From contig OY986965.1 in NCBI GenBank assembly GCA_963920575.1, positions 2,541,072 through 2,605,071 of the forward strand: DNA of 64,000 nt, written 5' to 3'. This document shows, in pieces, positions 46,775-58,914 of this stretch; positions within the stretch are counted from its first letter, which is position 1, and the number at the start of each line of letters is the position of its first letter. The position numbers were made by a program, and so were the translations under genes. A model generated the notes under the pieces. That model ran no database searches, was not told the DNA's origin, and saw only the letters and a list, made by a program, of their open reading frames with translations. The stretch is from Narthecium ossifragum. Taxonomy: Eukaryota > Streptophyta > Magnoliopsida > Dioscoreales > Nartheciaceae.

Positions 46775-49700
46775 TCAAGAATCAATTAAGACCTCTGGAT
46801 AGACTATATTTATGGTTGTGTTTGTGCCAGCATCGTTAGTTAGTAAGCTAATATGGTTTGCCGAAGTACATCTAGACAACGCAACGTACAATTGACCGTG
46901 ACTGAACACCGGGGTGCGTAGGTCAACACCTACAAACTTCAGTGACTGGCCCTGCGATTTGTTAATTGTCATAGCATATGCCAATCGCACAGGGAATTGA
47001 CGACGGGACATTTTGAATGGAATCTCTTTACCAGACGGCACCAACGATATTCGTGGTATGAAAACCACCTCCCCAGCTTTGTCTCCAGTCATTATTTGTG
47101 CTTGTATAACTCGTTGACAACATTTAACAACCAGTAGACGTGTACCGTTGCAAAGTCCATCCTTCGGCGCAAGGTTCCTCAACAACATTATCGGAGCACC
47201 TACTTTCAAGTCCAAACGGAATGGTGGCAAGCCTGACGGATCCAGCGTGTTGAGATACTCAGTCGGGTATCCACTCATGTCTGTATGTTGTCCCTATTCG
47301 ACAACCGCATTGTCAGCAGCAAGGTACGTGACTATCTCTCCGGGGAACTTTTCCAATGCCTTAGTATTAATGTCAGTGACATCATCATTTCGTGCAGAGA
47401 GGATTGTCCTCTCCATAAGGAATGTTGGGGTCACAGTGGATAATACATCAAACTGTGGGTAAACTGCGGACAATAAACCCTCTATACTTTGGCACCGTTT
47501 CACAGTAGGTGGTAAAGTCACGGTTTCCCGTGAATTGATGCCTATCTGTGTTGAAAGAAATTTAACTAAATTATGTTCATGTCATAGAGAAAATCAATCT
47601 ATGGTTTGAGTATATTGGCTATAGTAGTCATACCTCGCTTAGGAACTCCATGAAAGGCAATGTCTCGGGGTGTTGAAACCGCATGCGCATGTTTATAGTC
47701 AACTTTAAAACTTTTATGCATGACCATAAAAAAGAACTCCGAAGTGAGGCATCTACAATCTCCTCCCTGCTTCCCATTGGGACAACTGGCAAAATCTGAC
47801 GGAAGTCACCACCAAGTACAATAGTTTTACCACCAAACGGGCGTTCGCAATCGCATATGTCACGTAGCGTCCGCTCAACAGCTTCCACACAGTGTTTATG
47901 CTGCATTGGCACTTCATCCCATATTATGAGCTTTGTTTCTCTGAGAAGTTCCGCATGGGGCGATTGCTTGCTAAATTTACAGTATGAATCGTGTGCTATG
48001 TCAAGTGGAATTTTGAAAGCCGAGTGAGCTGTGCGCCCTCCTGTCAATAATAAAGCAGCAATACCTGATGAAGCAACGGTGATTACTATATTACCGAGCT
48101 GCCGACACCTTCCCGCGATGGTGTTGTAAATAAATGTTTTTCCTGTGCCCGCACCTCCATTGAGGAAGAATGACCGCCCTTCATCTGAATTTACAGACGC
48201 CATTATCGCATCATATACAGCACGTTGTTCCGTGTTCAACATTTCTACCTTATTGGTAAGATCTGTATTCTTAGCATCAATGATTAGACGGTGATGTTCC
48301 ATCATAAGCCTATTTGTGGAATGCGTCTGCCAATTACCTATAGGCAAGGGCATGGTGGGATAGTTCATCAAAGATGACCCCTGTTCCTGTAACATATGTT
48401 CTAAAATGTACAGCCCGTAGTCATTGACGTGTTCATTTGACGGTGACTCCATATGGAATTGAACACGTAAGAGATGGGGGAGGTCATCGCATATTTGAGT
48501 AGAAAATTGTGTTCATAGTGAGGAAGGATTATTTGGATTACAGTATAAAAGTATGGTAGCGAACAACTGTCTCAATTGGTAGCCCGTCTTCATAACAACC
48601 GCTTCTTGCATACACTGAACCCATTCACCATCATCCTCCAACAAACCTAACGATCGACATGCGTCTTTAAATGTTGGATGTTGAATCCCAGCAACAGTTC
48701 GTAGGTGCTCATATGATTCCGGTCCTTTAACAATAGTCAGCAACAACCATAGATAGAAGCGCTCACCTTCGGTCGGAGAGAGATAATACAATCTTCCAAT
48801 GGAGAAGCCCCTTTGGCGTGGTGTCCACATGCCAATTCCTTTTTGCCACACATAATATTCAGGAAACTCTTGATAACTGTAGACGCGTGCAGACACATCA
48901 TTAGCACATCGAGAGAAATATCCAGTAAGAGTTGTTTGCTTATTAGATGCCCGCTCAAGTACCGCAGAGATTGGTTCATGTGCGTTGAATAGCACATTTT
49001 GTTCACCGGGCAAGTGGACAGCAAGCCTCACAACCGCAGGATGCTCCTCATGGAGGGGATACTCATATAGACGCCATGCTGCTTCACATGGGCCTATATA
49101 ACGTGCATTAATATACTGCTGAATTTCATCATCATCTCCCAAAACCATGGTAGTTCGATCGTGTCCCTTATAGATATATTTGTGAATGTAGGCCACACAA
49201 TGAATACCTGCACAAACTTCAACATTGATGTGACAGTTAAACATCCGCGATAAGTATGGATTGTAGGGCACGACATCTCCGTTATTAACCGGCACCCCAT
49301 GCAGTGATATATCAATGTCACTCGAACGTCGACGGTATATTGGGTACCCATCATTATCCATGCTTGTTCTGTCGGTGAGAGGCTTTGGGTACATTTTAGT
49401 ACAACGACCGTTCTCCATACACGGTGCTGTGATACCCACTGCTACAGCCCTAGTTCCACACGGTCCATGCACCATGCAAGTCTTCACAGTGTCAAACAAA
49501 GCAGGGTCTGCTTGGTGGTCTGGAAATTCAGCAGAGACGATGGAGTCAACCTGCGCACATGTTCTTATTTTGTCTCGTCCCAACAAAAAAAATAGGGCAT
49601 GCATATGCGGAAGTCCACGTTTCTGGAATTCAATGGTGAAAACATGCGCTACCTTACAACCAAAAACTTCGTTCTCCTTGACCTCTCTAAGCAGTGCCTT

Positions 49701-51051
49701 TCTTTTTTCATTGAAAACACGAACAATTATATCCGGACGGTCCATAGCATTCTGATATCGTAACAGAGCATCTTGGACCTCAGGCCACTTAGGATTTGCC
49801 GTCATTGTAAGGAAAACATCTGGGTGATTAAAATATCGGGTTATCGCCATTGAGTCATGGTAGATCTGATTTAAATGTCTAGTGCTACCAGTGAACGACG
49901 AAGGTAGCACTACCCTTTGACCAATTTGATTTGCATCAGATATACCACCTCCTAGGTCATTAATACACTGATAACACTCCGATCTTAACTTTGCTTGATT
50001 CGTCCTATTCCAGAAGAGTCTATTCTGTTCTGTCGAGGCCCATGCATCAACTATAAATTCTTGAAACAGTTTCTTACCACGGAGTATAGTTGAGTACTCT
50101 TCATCTCGCTCGAACAAACGGTAGCAATAATACTCCGTCATTGTTAATCTCTTCGTTGAAGGACGGCCACGCTCTACATCCCACTGCTTGAAGTCCGTAC
50201 TCCATCCAAGATCACCATTTGGGAATAGAAGCACATAATGCAATGGAAGATATGCGGGATGACATTCACTTATTCGTTCTAATAGCCCATCACCTCGTAG
50301 ATGTACCAGTATATCACGTTTTGTAACTTCTTCAGCCCCATCGCCTGGCAAAATAACAGCAATTTCATCCACAGTTGGCAAATTGAACCTGCGACGATCA
50401 GTTGATGGTCTATACTGCAAGCGAGCAGGCAACGGCGGCGCAATCCTCCTTGTATCCGATAGGATTTCATGTGCTTGTTTGTAGATCATAATGAACGGAT
50501 TAGAATCTCGAAGAATGTTTTGGATCATATGAAGAACTTCCGCCTTTAAATTTGTATTTCTATTCATGCGCATCCTCATTGCTTCGTCGGGATCATAAAT
50601 GTAAAGTTGAGCATACACTCGATCGGCACCTGTCTCCGGCAATAATGCCCCTGTCAAATGTCTTAACTCCCCATGGATACTGAATGGCATAGGACCGGTT
50701 CCATTTCTAACCCTATCATCGAGCCGGGCCCCGAGGCTCGTAAAAGCGTTTGCTATGTTGTATTGGCGCATGTTTTCACGGAATGAACGCGCATTTGCAC
50801 CCTCTCCCTCGAAAAGATCCTTGAGAGCTTGAGGAGGATCTGTTAACGGTGGCAACTTGATTTTACCTTGCCCGCAACAATTTCCAAATTGTGGATTTAA
50901 GACGGAGGAGTTAGACAATCTCTCAGAAACCCAATGCTTAGCTTTACAATGGTCGCACACTGCATTCATTGGACCGAGCGAATGACGCCCTGAGTACATG
51001 CCAACACGGCGATCCATAACTGCATTTGGTTCTAATACAGCTTCATCAAAA
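46775..51051 (-). pseudogene. Helitron RepHel transposase (Rep plus PIF1-like helicase), two nonsense codons
   Basis: Helitrons move by rolling-circle replication using a Rep nuclease fused to a 5'-3' helicase. The Rep exon (51051-47634) starts after TTCTACAG and contains the two-His motif RGLPHMHALFFL (about 49.6 kb) and the Tyr motif CVAYIHKYIYKG (about 49.2 kb). The helicase follows with GGAGTGKT (Walker A), LIIWDEVPM (Walker B), [12 protein letters not shown] and, after an 88-base intron (47633-47546), the C-terminal [12 protein letters not shown] and LYVALSRC motifs. The frame is open except for TGA at 48515-48513, between Rep and helicase, and TAG at 47296-47294. With only two stops the copy is young, and probably dead unless the stops are read through or are errors. 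Confidence 0.92.
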
Positions 51052-51148
51052 CTGTAGAAAGTTTGAATAATCATTATGAGAAACTATTTTTTTCAAAGGT
51101 CATTAGAAAAAAGTAAGCGGAAAAGAGTTGTTAATAAGAATTTATTAC

Positions 51149-52583
51149 GCATCAACGGTTGTTGTATTCTCAAATTGGATCGCCCGGGGAGCAATAGGTG
51201 TGACCGTTGAATCTTCAGTTGGTGCTTGTTCCACCGCATGTTCGTGACTACTCGTGGACGAACGAAAGTATTGCTCACGTTCCGTACTCCTTAACTGTCC
51301 GATTAGTAGGGAATTAATAAATTGGGAAGGAGTTGTCACACTTGTGATTGGCGCCTTTCCAGTTTCTCCCAAAGGGCTCGTCACAACATCTGTATCTTTA
51401 GTCGTTTCGGGCGCATTAGAAACGCTTGAAGAAGTTGCATGAGAACTATTTCCGGGGTAAGTTGCCGGATTGCAATGGTATGTTCCACACACCATGAGTT
51501 TATGTTGCCTTCCGCGCTCTCTTCGTCGTCGCTGGCGTAATTGCCGGACGGTCGAAGAGACATGTGGGCGCGTAGGATTTAAATCATTGGATGCTTCATC
51601 CATTACACTGCAGAATGTGAAGGTTAACATTATGAGAAAGAACCTTTTAAAAAGACAGTACAAAACAGTGATGAGAAAAGCTTGGTAGTAATAATTTATT
51701 ACACATCAACGGGTGTTGTATTCTCAAATTTGATCCGCAAGGGAGCAATAGGTGAGCCTGTTGGATGCTCAATTGGTGCTTGATCATTTGATCCTCGTTC
51801 CCTACTCCTTACACACCCTTTCCGTCGGGCATTAATGAATCGAAGAGGAGATGATCCACTATTGGCAGGCGTTTTTTCAGTTTCTTGCACAGTCCTGGTC
51901 ACAACAGTTGTATCTTGGGTCGTTACCGGCGCGTTAGGATTGTCTGAAGAAGTTGCAAATGAAGTTTGCATGGGGTAAAGAGCTGCCGGACTGCGATGGG
52001 ATTGCCTTTCGCGCTCCCTTCGTCGTCGTTGGCCCAATTGTCGGCCAGTCAAGGAGTCTTGTGGGAACATAGGAATCAAAACATTGGATGTTTCACCAAT
52101 GAGTCTGTAGGAAGTTTGAATTGATGCTATGAGAAAACACCTTTTTAAAAACACATTAAAACACAGTGAGTGAAAAAAGTTTGGGTAATAAGAATTTATT
52201 ACACATCAACGGTTGTTGCCAATGGAGCAATTGGCGAGGCCGTACGATGTTCAATTGGTCCTTCTTCACTCCTCGTTGCCTGTCCTAACCGCCGCGTATT
52301 AATGACTGTAGAAGGAGATGACCCAATTGTTACATGCGTCTCTCCAGTCCCTTGCACAGGAATGGTCTCAACAACTTCATCCTGAGCTATGGCCAGCGCA
52401 TTAGGATTGTTGGATGAAACTGCATATGACGTATGCACAGTGTCTGATGTCATATTGTGATGGTATGGTCCACACGCCATAAGTCTATCTTGCCTTTCAC
52501 GCTCTCTTCGTCGTCGTTGGCCCAATTGTCGATTAGTCAAAGATTCTTGTGGGCGCATAGAACTTATATCATTGCATGCCTCA
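51149..52583 (-). CDS. Three tandem exon cassettes upstream of the Helitron Rep exon
   Basis: Three homologous exons on the minus strand: 52583-52203 (127 codons), 52104-51703 (134 codons) and 51607-51149 (153 codons). Each begins like EASND/ETSNV, has a basic block RQLGQRRRRERERQ (RQLRQRRRRERGRQ in the last), a Ser/Thr/Pro-rich middle with PIAP near the end, and ends TTVDV or TTVDA just before a GT donor (GATGT|GTAATAAATT). Each downstream exon starts after an AG in the same phase (AG|N then codon), so all three join each other and the Rep exon without a stop. Exon and intron were duplicated together (spacing about 554 and 500 bases). The role is unknown; a basic nucleic-acid-binding or nuclear-import module is an inference. 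Confidence 0.7.
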
Positions 52584-53300
52584 CTTGCCTAATGAATTCA
52601 TTCAAATTGAGCATATGTTATTTTTTTAACATAATTATATTTTATTAAAAATTTATACTAAACACTGTTTGATTTAGGATAATCCAATGAGCACACTCAA
52701 ACTATAAAACAAACTTTGGAAAATTTCTAGTGGAATGAGCACATCCAATTAGGTAGCATGTCATAATTTCTAATACGTAGGCTGCTTAGTAATTGCTGAT
52801 GGTGTGTAGGTATCAAATTATTCAAAAGATATCCACACCATAAATTTATGCAAAGTATTCGCACCTTTTATTATTATAAGATACATATTTTTGTTGGAAA
52901 AAATAAACGTACACGCTGAAAAAGCTGTATAGTAAAGAATAACGTGCTTTACCTACTCCATTTTCAGCCGGTGGTGGCGGACGTCTTGAATGTGCCTGAA
53001 AACATGATAATAACATGCTTTACTTAAATGTCAAAGAATAATTAGATAAAATCCTATGAGTATATTTTTTTCACTCACTAAAGGTGGTCGCATGGCGCGG
53101 AGGTCGTGCTCAGAGCGAATATCAACACGAACCCCGCTATCATGTAACATCTCAATAGTTCGTCGGACATTATTTGCTAGGTAATGCAAAAGTTTTTTAA
53201 AATAGAAATTACATAGTAAGTTTTTTAAAATGAATTTAAGCAAATAGACATGAACTTCACAATAACTTACCGATCCGAAAATGACAACGTGTTCCATTTT
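52584..53300 (-). other. Possible further 5' exons of the Helitron gene
   Basis: Three exon-like pieces are seen on the minus strand: one reading MEHVVIFGS before TCG|GTAAGT (53297-53271), one reading NNVRRTIEMLHDSGVRV then DIRSEHDLRAMRPPL (about 53180-53083), and one reading AHSRRPPPPAENG (about 52995-52955). The splice phases do not all agree, so the model is unresolved. Confidence 0.35.
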
Positions 53301-56300
53301 GTTAGAAAGGCTGTGGATAATAAAGGTAAATAGTTAAGTCATCTCGTTCACCTAACATTTCACTTATAATAATGCAAGCTTTTATAGTTCTTTAATAGCT
53401 CCATTTATATTCTTGAGAGATCCTATGTTTGGGCAAATAATGTTGAATTCACAGTTCATAACAAAGACACGACCAACGCTAGATAAGAGCATATCAACAC
53501 AATTAGAAGCTTCTTCCACCATACAACCTACCTATTTCTACGTAAACATTAAAATCCAGAACAACCCATCAACTAATCAAAGCAATTGCACTCACGGGTA
53601 AGAAAGAGAAGCTTTAGATGCGGTTGGAGTAGCAACGACACCGATGGCTGCTTGGTTACAGGAACTACTAAAGAGGACACCGAAAAAAGTAGGACAAAAA
53701 AGATAAGAAAATCACTTTTAACATAGAATCCAGCAACGAATACAAAACTTATGGAAAAAAATAGATTTTAAATTTATACATTATTAGCAATATGAAACAA
53801 AATTCATACACATGAACATCAACTCCAAAAAACTTTGCCATGCACAACAAACTAACATCAAAAGTAGGTATAAAAATTTTTTTCTAATAAAAGCTACCAA
53901 CATAAATTTTCCACCAGAAATTACAAATTACAAATTGAATAGAATAAACTGGCTAATAAAATTACAAATTACAAATTACAAATTATAATTACAAATTACA
54001 AAGTAAAATTTTCCACCAGAAATTACAAATTGAATATAAATTACAAATTAAAATTTTCGACCATAAATTACAAATTGAATAGAAATTACAAATTAGAAAT
54101 TAAATTTCATATTGCTACCTAAAAAAAATCTTGATTACATAGCACTTGCCAAAAGTATGCTACGTGCATTAAAAAAAAATTTAGGCTAACTTGTCATGCA
54201 CACGAAAATTCAAATAAACTTCTAATCATCCGGCAGTTTAGTATCCGGCAGTGTCTCTGACAGTAGGGAATAACAGGAGGGAGCAATAATTTTTAGTCTA
54301 AGAACATTGAAAACGTGAGAACTAATGATATTACTAATCATCCATCAGTGTCTCTGGCATTTATGAAAGAGCAAAGCATGTATAGCTCATAACGAAGAGC
54401 TCATGGCATGCCACTTGTACCATCAACCATCCAGTTCAGCAAACTTTCAGAAAAACAAAACAAAAATAGGCAGAAGCTACATCTATTTCACAGAATTCAT
54501 TGATGAGCATCAATGACTTGCAAAAGAAGATCACCTTGTAAAAATGGCCAAATCCAACCTCTCCAAGCTTATGACTTACAATTTGCCCATCAAAGCTGCC
54601 AGAAAGAAAAGACCATGTTTTATATGGAAGAGGAATCTAGATTAGTGTGAATGAAGAACTAAAAATTAGTTGTAAACATCAGCAGTTTAGTGAATCAAGT
54701 TTTGTATTAACCAAAGCTAATTGCAGTTTTTAGAATGTGGTTGCTGAATCATCTTAGAAGGAACTGATTGTATATGAACATATGCTTGTAAAAATAGATT
54801 GAAGTTATGAATCGGAACAATTCAAATTAGTCTACATAAGTCAACAACTATCATAAACAGTGAAATCAAACAACAAACAAAGTAGCTGCAAAAGCTCAAG
54901 ATCAGTAGTTTTTAGACATAAAGAGGAAAGAAGAGAAAAAACGTGCACATAACAGTGGAAGGAAAAAACTGAAAAGAACATATAATCTAGAAGAAGAACA
55001 ATAAATTTACACGCGAGATAAGAGGAAAAATCTGAAAAGAACATAAAATCTTCAAATAGTAAGTAACTATACTTCTGCACATAACAGAGGGCAAGGAGCT
55101 TCCTACAGAGGTGGGGCCCAAGGATCTGGTGCAAGATGGCAGACAAAATCTTTATTTTAGTGGAGGCAAGCAAAAGAATGGCACCCATTATGGCTATCAG
55201 CAGGTCGGGTCTCACAATAAGCCCAGTGATTCGTCTCGAATATTAAGAATATTTTCAATTAATTTGCCATAGCTTAAGCAAATTCTTAAGCAAATTAAGA
55301 AGTTTTAGTTTTATGTTCAATTTTTTTTAACATACTTCATAGCATACACTATATTCGATGAAGAAAGTTGCTAAAGCATATTTGTATATCGCCTTGAGTA
55401 ACTATATGGAAATCAGCATTATATGCTTCAGCAGAACATATTTGAAATAACACGCATATAACTTTCAGGCTTGTATATTGTCTTTCGAATGGTAACATAA
55501 GACATACTCAAGTCAGCGTTTAATTTTACCTAATGCCAGTTTTTGACTTGCATGCAATACTGATCTTCAATCCAATAACAGCAGTTCGTAAATAGAGTTA
55601 TACATACCTGAACGCAAAAAACAGAACAGCATATAAAACAGTAAGCAAAGATTGAATTTTATTTGCAGATACTTAGGAAATGTACTTTATGTTTTTCTTG
55701 ACGAATTAAGAAGGAAATCATATAACTGAAAGCAAAAAACAGAACAACATACTCTTTGATCCCAAGCAGAAATCATTTAACTGAACGTTCCAAATTTCTT
55801 TAAGAGATGGATCAAATCTCTTGATGAAGGAAATCATCTCTTCATCTCTTGATAGGCTCCTTTTCCTAAGGAGCAAAAGGAGCAATCTTGGGTTCGTAGG
55901 CAAGTTGAAGAGATGGAGGAAAGATTTGCTTTGAAGAACACATTCTTATCAGAGGAAAACAGACATACAGAAAGAGATATAAAAATAGGAGGAGAGTTGG
56001 AGGAAATCGAGATGAAGATATGGAGAGGGAGAGGAAAAGATGCTGACGGGAGTGAAGAGAGGAGAGCAAAGGGATAGCTCACCGGAGATATGGCAGTGCT
56101 GGGCGTGGCGAGGCTTGGCGACAGCGGGGATGTCAAGATTGGCTGGCGATGAGGACGAAGGAGGACTGGCTGGCAGGCAAGGATGGGAAACAACGGAGTT
56201 TGTTAGCTTTTAATCCAAAAGATGATAAGAGCAACAATACCCAAAAAAACCGGAAAAGATCTAACCTGCATCGCCAACATCCCCAATCTCCATAACAAAC

Positions 56301-56940
56301 CCTTCGACGGATCACGAAGCCTCTGTACTCGTTAGGGAAAGTAGAAAACCGTGTGATGCTGCGGTAGATGGAGCTACGCTTGCCGGCGGCGAGGGTGGGC
56401 TGATCCGGTCCTTGGCGGTGCGCACCCAGACCTCCTCCCTCTTAGCAGGGCTGGACGGCGGCTGATCCGAGGAGGACGACGCGGCCCAGACCTCCTCCCG
56501 ATCTCTCTTGGGAAAAATGAAAAGGCTAAATAAAAAGAACGGGGGAGGCACCCTCTCGACCTCCTCACGATCTCTCTCTCCGGTCACCGTCTCGACGCCG
56601 CGGTTAGGAGAAGAGCGGGGAGGTTAGGGAGTCCTCGAGCGTCGGCGAAGGAACCGCACAGCGTCGTGCGCCACGCCCCCTCCCCGTGAACGACACGCCG
56701 TCTCCGATGCGAAGGACCCAAATCGCCCTCGAAACGCCCGGCCGACGTTGGCTCTGTGGACGGTGGTATGTTTTTCTGGATGAAGGAGTCCTCTCGCATG
56801 GGTCAGGGGAGGTGTGAGGATCGGAGGAGAAGGAGAGAGAGGCGGTTGGCAATTGTGGAGTGGATCGGGGAACGGGAAATGGAGGAAGTGGGGAGAAGTT
56901 GCCTGGCCACGGAGGACTACACGTAAGCTCCAGCTAGGAC
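53301..56940. other. AT-rich spacer, with an exon-like fragment at 54.5 kb
   Basis: An array of 'aaattacaaattacaaatt' lies at about 53925-54110. On the minus strand at about 54600-54538 a short piece between good splice sites reads FDGQIVSHKLGEVGFGHFYK, resembling the glycine loop of receptor-like kinases, which may be a captured exon. 56.3-56.9 kb is GC-richer, with Ser/Pro/Arg frames on the minus strand and no recognisable protein. The 5' end of the Helitron (a TC start) was not located and may lie here. Confidence 0.35.
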
Positions 56941-57004
56941 ATAGGCTCTTAGTAGGACAAATCAAAAAACACCATCCTTAACCATCCTGCTATATATAAG
57001 TGAT

Positions 57005-57204
57005 NNNNNNNNNNNNNNNNNNNNNNNNNNNNNNNNNNNNNNNNNNNNNNNNNNNNNNNNNNNNNNNNNNNNNNNNNNNNNNNNNNNNNNNNNNNNNNNN
57101 NNNNNNNNNNNNNNNNNNNNNNNNNNNNNNNNNNNNNNNNNNNNNNNNNNNNNNNNNNNNNNNNNNNNNNNNNNNNNNNNNNNNNNNNNNNNNNNNNNNN
57201 NNNN
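57005..57204. other. Assembly gap of 200 N
   Basis: Exactly 200 undetermined bases. Reading frames crossing it are artefacts. Confidence 1.
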
Positions 57205-58403
57205 CCGCCGCTCCTCTCCCTCCCAGATCCAGATCCGTCGGCTCCCGACCGCCGCTCCTCTCCCTCCCAGATCCAGATCCGCCGCTTCCGACCGCCGCTC
57301 GTCTCCCTCCCAGAACCAGATCCGTTGGCGCCCGACTGCCACTCCTCTCCATCCCAGATCCAGATCCGCCGCTTCCGACCGCCGCTCGTCTCCCTCCCAG
57401 AACCAGATCCGTTGGCGCCCGACTGCCACTCCTCTCCATCCCAGATCCAGATCCGCCGGTGCGCCGACAACCACCGACGACATCATCCGCCCCAATAACG
57501 ACGGCTTTGTCGAGCTCTATGAGTTCGAGCGCGTCCTCGACTCCTCCAGCGGCAAATCCTCCTCCTCCTCCGCGAGGAATGGCGTCGAGGAGATCCTGGC
57601 CGAGGCTTCCAGCGTCATGGACCGCAACGTCGACGACCACATGGGCTTCGAAGACCTCAAAGCGCCCTGCTCCACCACCCAGATCCGCCAGCGCCCCCGA
57701 TCACCGCTGCTCCTCTCCTTCCCAGATCCAAATCCGCCAGCTCCCGACCGCCGCCGCTCCTCTCCCTCCTAAGCGTTGATCAGCGGCGGCGTGCGGCAGC
57801 GCAATGGCGGTGGGACCGATGGCAGCTGCGATGGGGAGGCGGAGGATGTTGCGATGGTGATGTGGCGATGTTGCGATGGGGAAGATGCAACGATGCTACG
57901 ATGGAGAAAAGAGAAAAGAGAAAAGAGAAAAGAGAATATTGCAATGCAATCCATTCCCCATTATTCTCTTTTACGAGTTTTCCTTTTTAGAAAAGAGAAT
58001 ACTGCATTCCATTCGTGAACATCATTGGAAAAGAGGAAAGAGAATATTCATGAACATTAATGAACATGAATGAAAATGAGAGAAAGAGAATAATGCAATC
58101 CATACATGAACATCAACGAAAACATCAATGAAAAAAATAAAAGAGAATACTCATGAACACCAAACTGAAAAAAAGAAAAAAGAAAAAAAGAGAAAACTGA
58201 AAAAAGAAAATAGAAAAGAGAAAAGAGAAAACTGAAAAAAGAAAATAGAGTTGGGATTAGGGTTTGGGTTAACAGAGGGGCAAAAATGTCATCAGAAATA
58301 TATAACTAACCATAGCTGTCCATAACTGGTATAAAATGGTGTTCACACCTTAAATCTAATGATAGTGGTACCAATCAACAAGTTTCACAAATTTGGTGTA
58401 AAC
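57205..58403 (+). mobile_element. Gap-bearing GC-core element, copy 2
   Basis: After the gap comes a GC-rich array (two 87-bp units starting near 57282 and 57369, built on 'cagatccagatccg'), an EF-hand-like coding fragment, then 'aaagagaaaagagaa' and 'gagaatattgcaa' AT-rich DNA, then 'taaaatggtgttcacacc' and the end GGTGTAAAC at 58395-58403. Parts and order match copy 1 at 22813-23464 in opposite orientation. No transposase remains. The family is unknown. Confidence 0.6.
57470..57670 (+). pseudogene. EF-hand-like gene fragment inside the GC-core element
   Basis: One frame reads NNDGFVELYEFERVLDSSSG, then ARNGVEEILAEASSVM, then DRNVDDHMGFEDLKA. These resemble two EF-hand loops (NDGFVELYEFE and DRNVDDHMGFED), each missing an ideal residue at position 1 or 12. 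There is no start or splice context, and the frame runs back into the repeat on both sides. This suggests a captured exon of a calcium-binding protein; certainty is moderate. Confidence 0.5.
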
Positions 58404-58690
58404 ACCAATTAACTATAATTTTAATGTGAACATTATATAAATAATTTTGCATCATATGATCCCAAAGGTAAACCAAACATCAGCATCAGATGACCGATGC
58501 ATGCATCCACGATGCACATGCACCAATGATTTACGCAACCAAACGCCCCTAAGTCTGCACATCTTCTATTTGATGTATGGCTCCTCTTGCATGGAGATAT
58601 TTAGGGTAGTGTTCTTGCTAATGCTCGTTTACTTTTCAGTTTTCATGAACCCATCTCATCTCGATACCCTCTGAGCTTTGAGATTTGCAA
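58404..58690. other. Spacer with MITE-like end
   Basis: Contains 'gatgcatgcatccacgatgc' and 'gcaaccaaacgcccct' words related to 16.2-16.4 kb. No gene. Confidence 0.35.
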
Positions 58691-58691
58691 C

Positions 58692-58914
58692 GAGCTGTAC
58701 GGGAGCCGAATTCGCGGACACGTGGACCTGGAGGACCTGGAGATGGTGAGAAGCAAGCTCCAGAGTGAAAGGCTACGGTGGGGACGGGCCGTATAAGAGT
58801 GCGGCGGTGTTGCTCCGAGACTTGCTGCTGCTCTGCACCAATGCCATCGTCTTCAACCCCAAGAACTCTCCGGAGTCCATCGCCACCATCGTCGGCAGCC
58901 TCAACCTAATCTGA
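58692..58914 (+). pseudogene. Bromodomain fragment, frameshifted
   Basis: The first frame reads RGHVDLEDLEMVRSKLQSE, and after a one-base shift near 58770 the next reads YKSAAVLLRDLLLLCTNAIV then FNPKNSPESIATI, ending at TGA 58912-58914. The order 'xxDLxxVRSKL...RDLLLLxxNAxxFNPKxSPE' matches the C-terminal half of a plant bromodomain, which reads acetyl-lysine in chromatin. There is no intact gene around it. Confidence 0.65.

Noticed and set aside
49315..49755. Plus-strand ORF of 146 codons opposite the Helitron Rep exon
   Set aside because: Shadow frame; the minus strand carries the two-His and Tyr motifs.
53925..54110. CRISPR-like regular repeats
   Set aside because: The 'aaattacaaatt' repeats are low-complexity AT DNA in a plant genome, without uniform spacers.
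56949..57779. ORFs of 173-259 codons around the second N gap
   Set aside because: They run through N and an 87-bp repeat; only the EF-hand-like part near 57470-57670 looks like coding sequence.
57800..58260. 'ttagggtttgggtt' and AAAGAGAA runs as telomeric repeat
   Set aside because: There is only one degenerate telomere-like unit, inside an element that has a copy elsewhere in the window.
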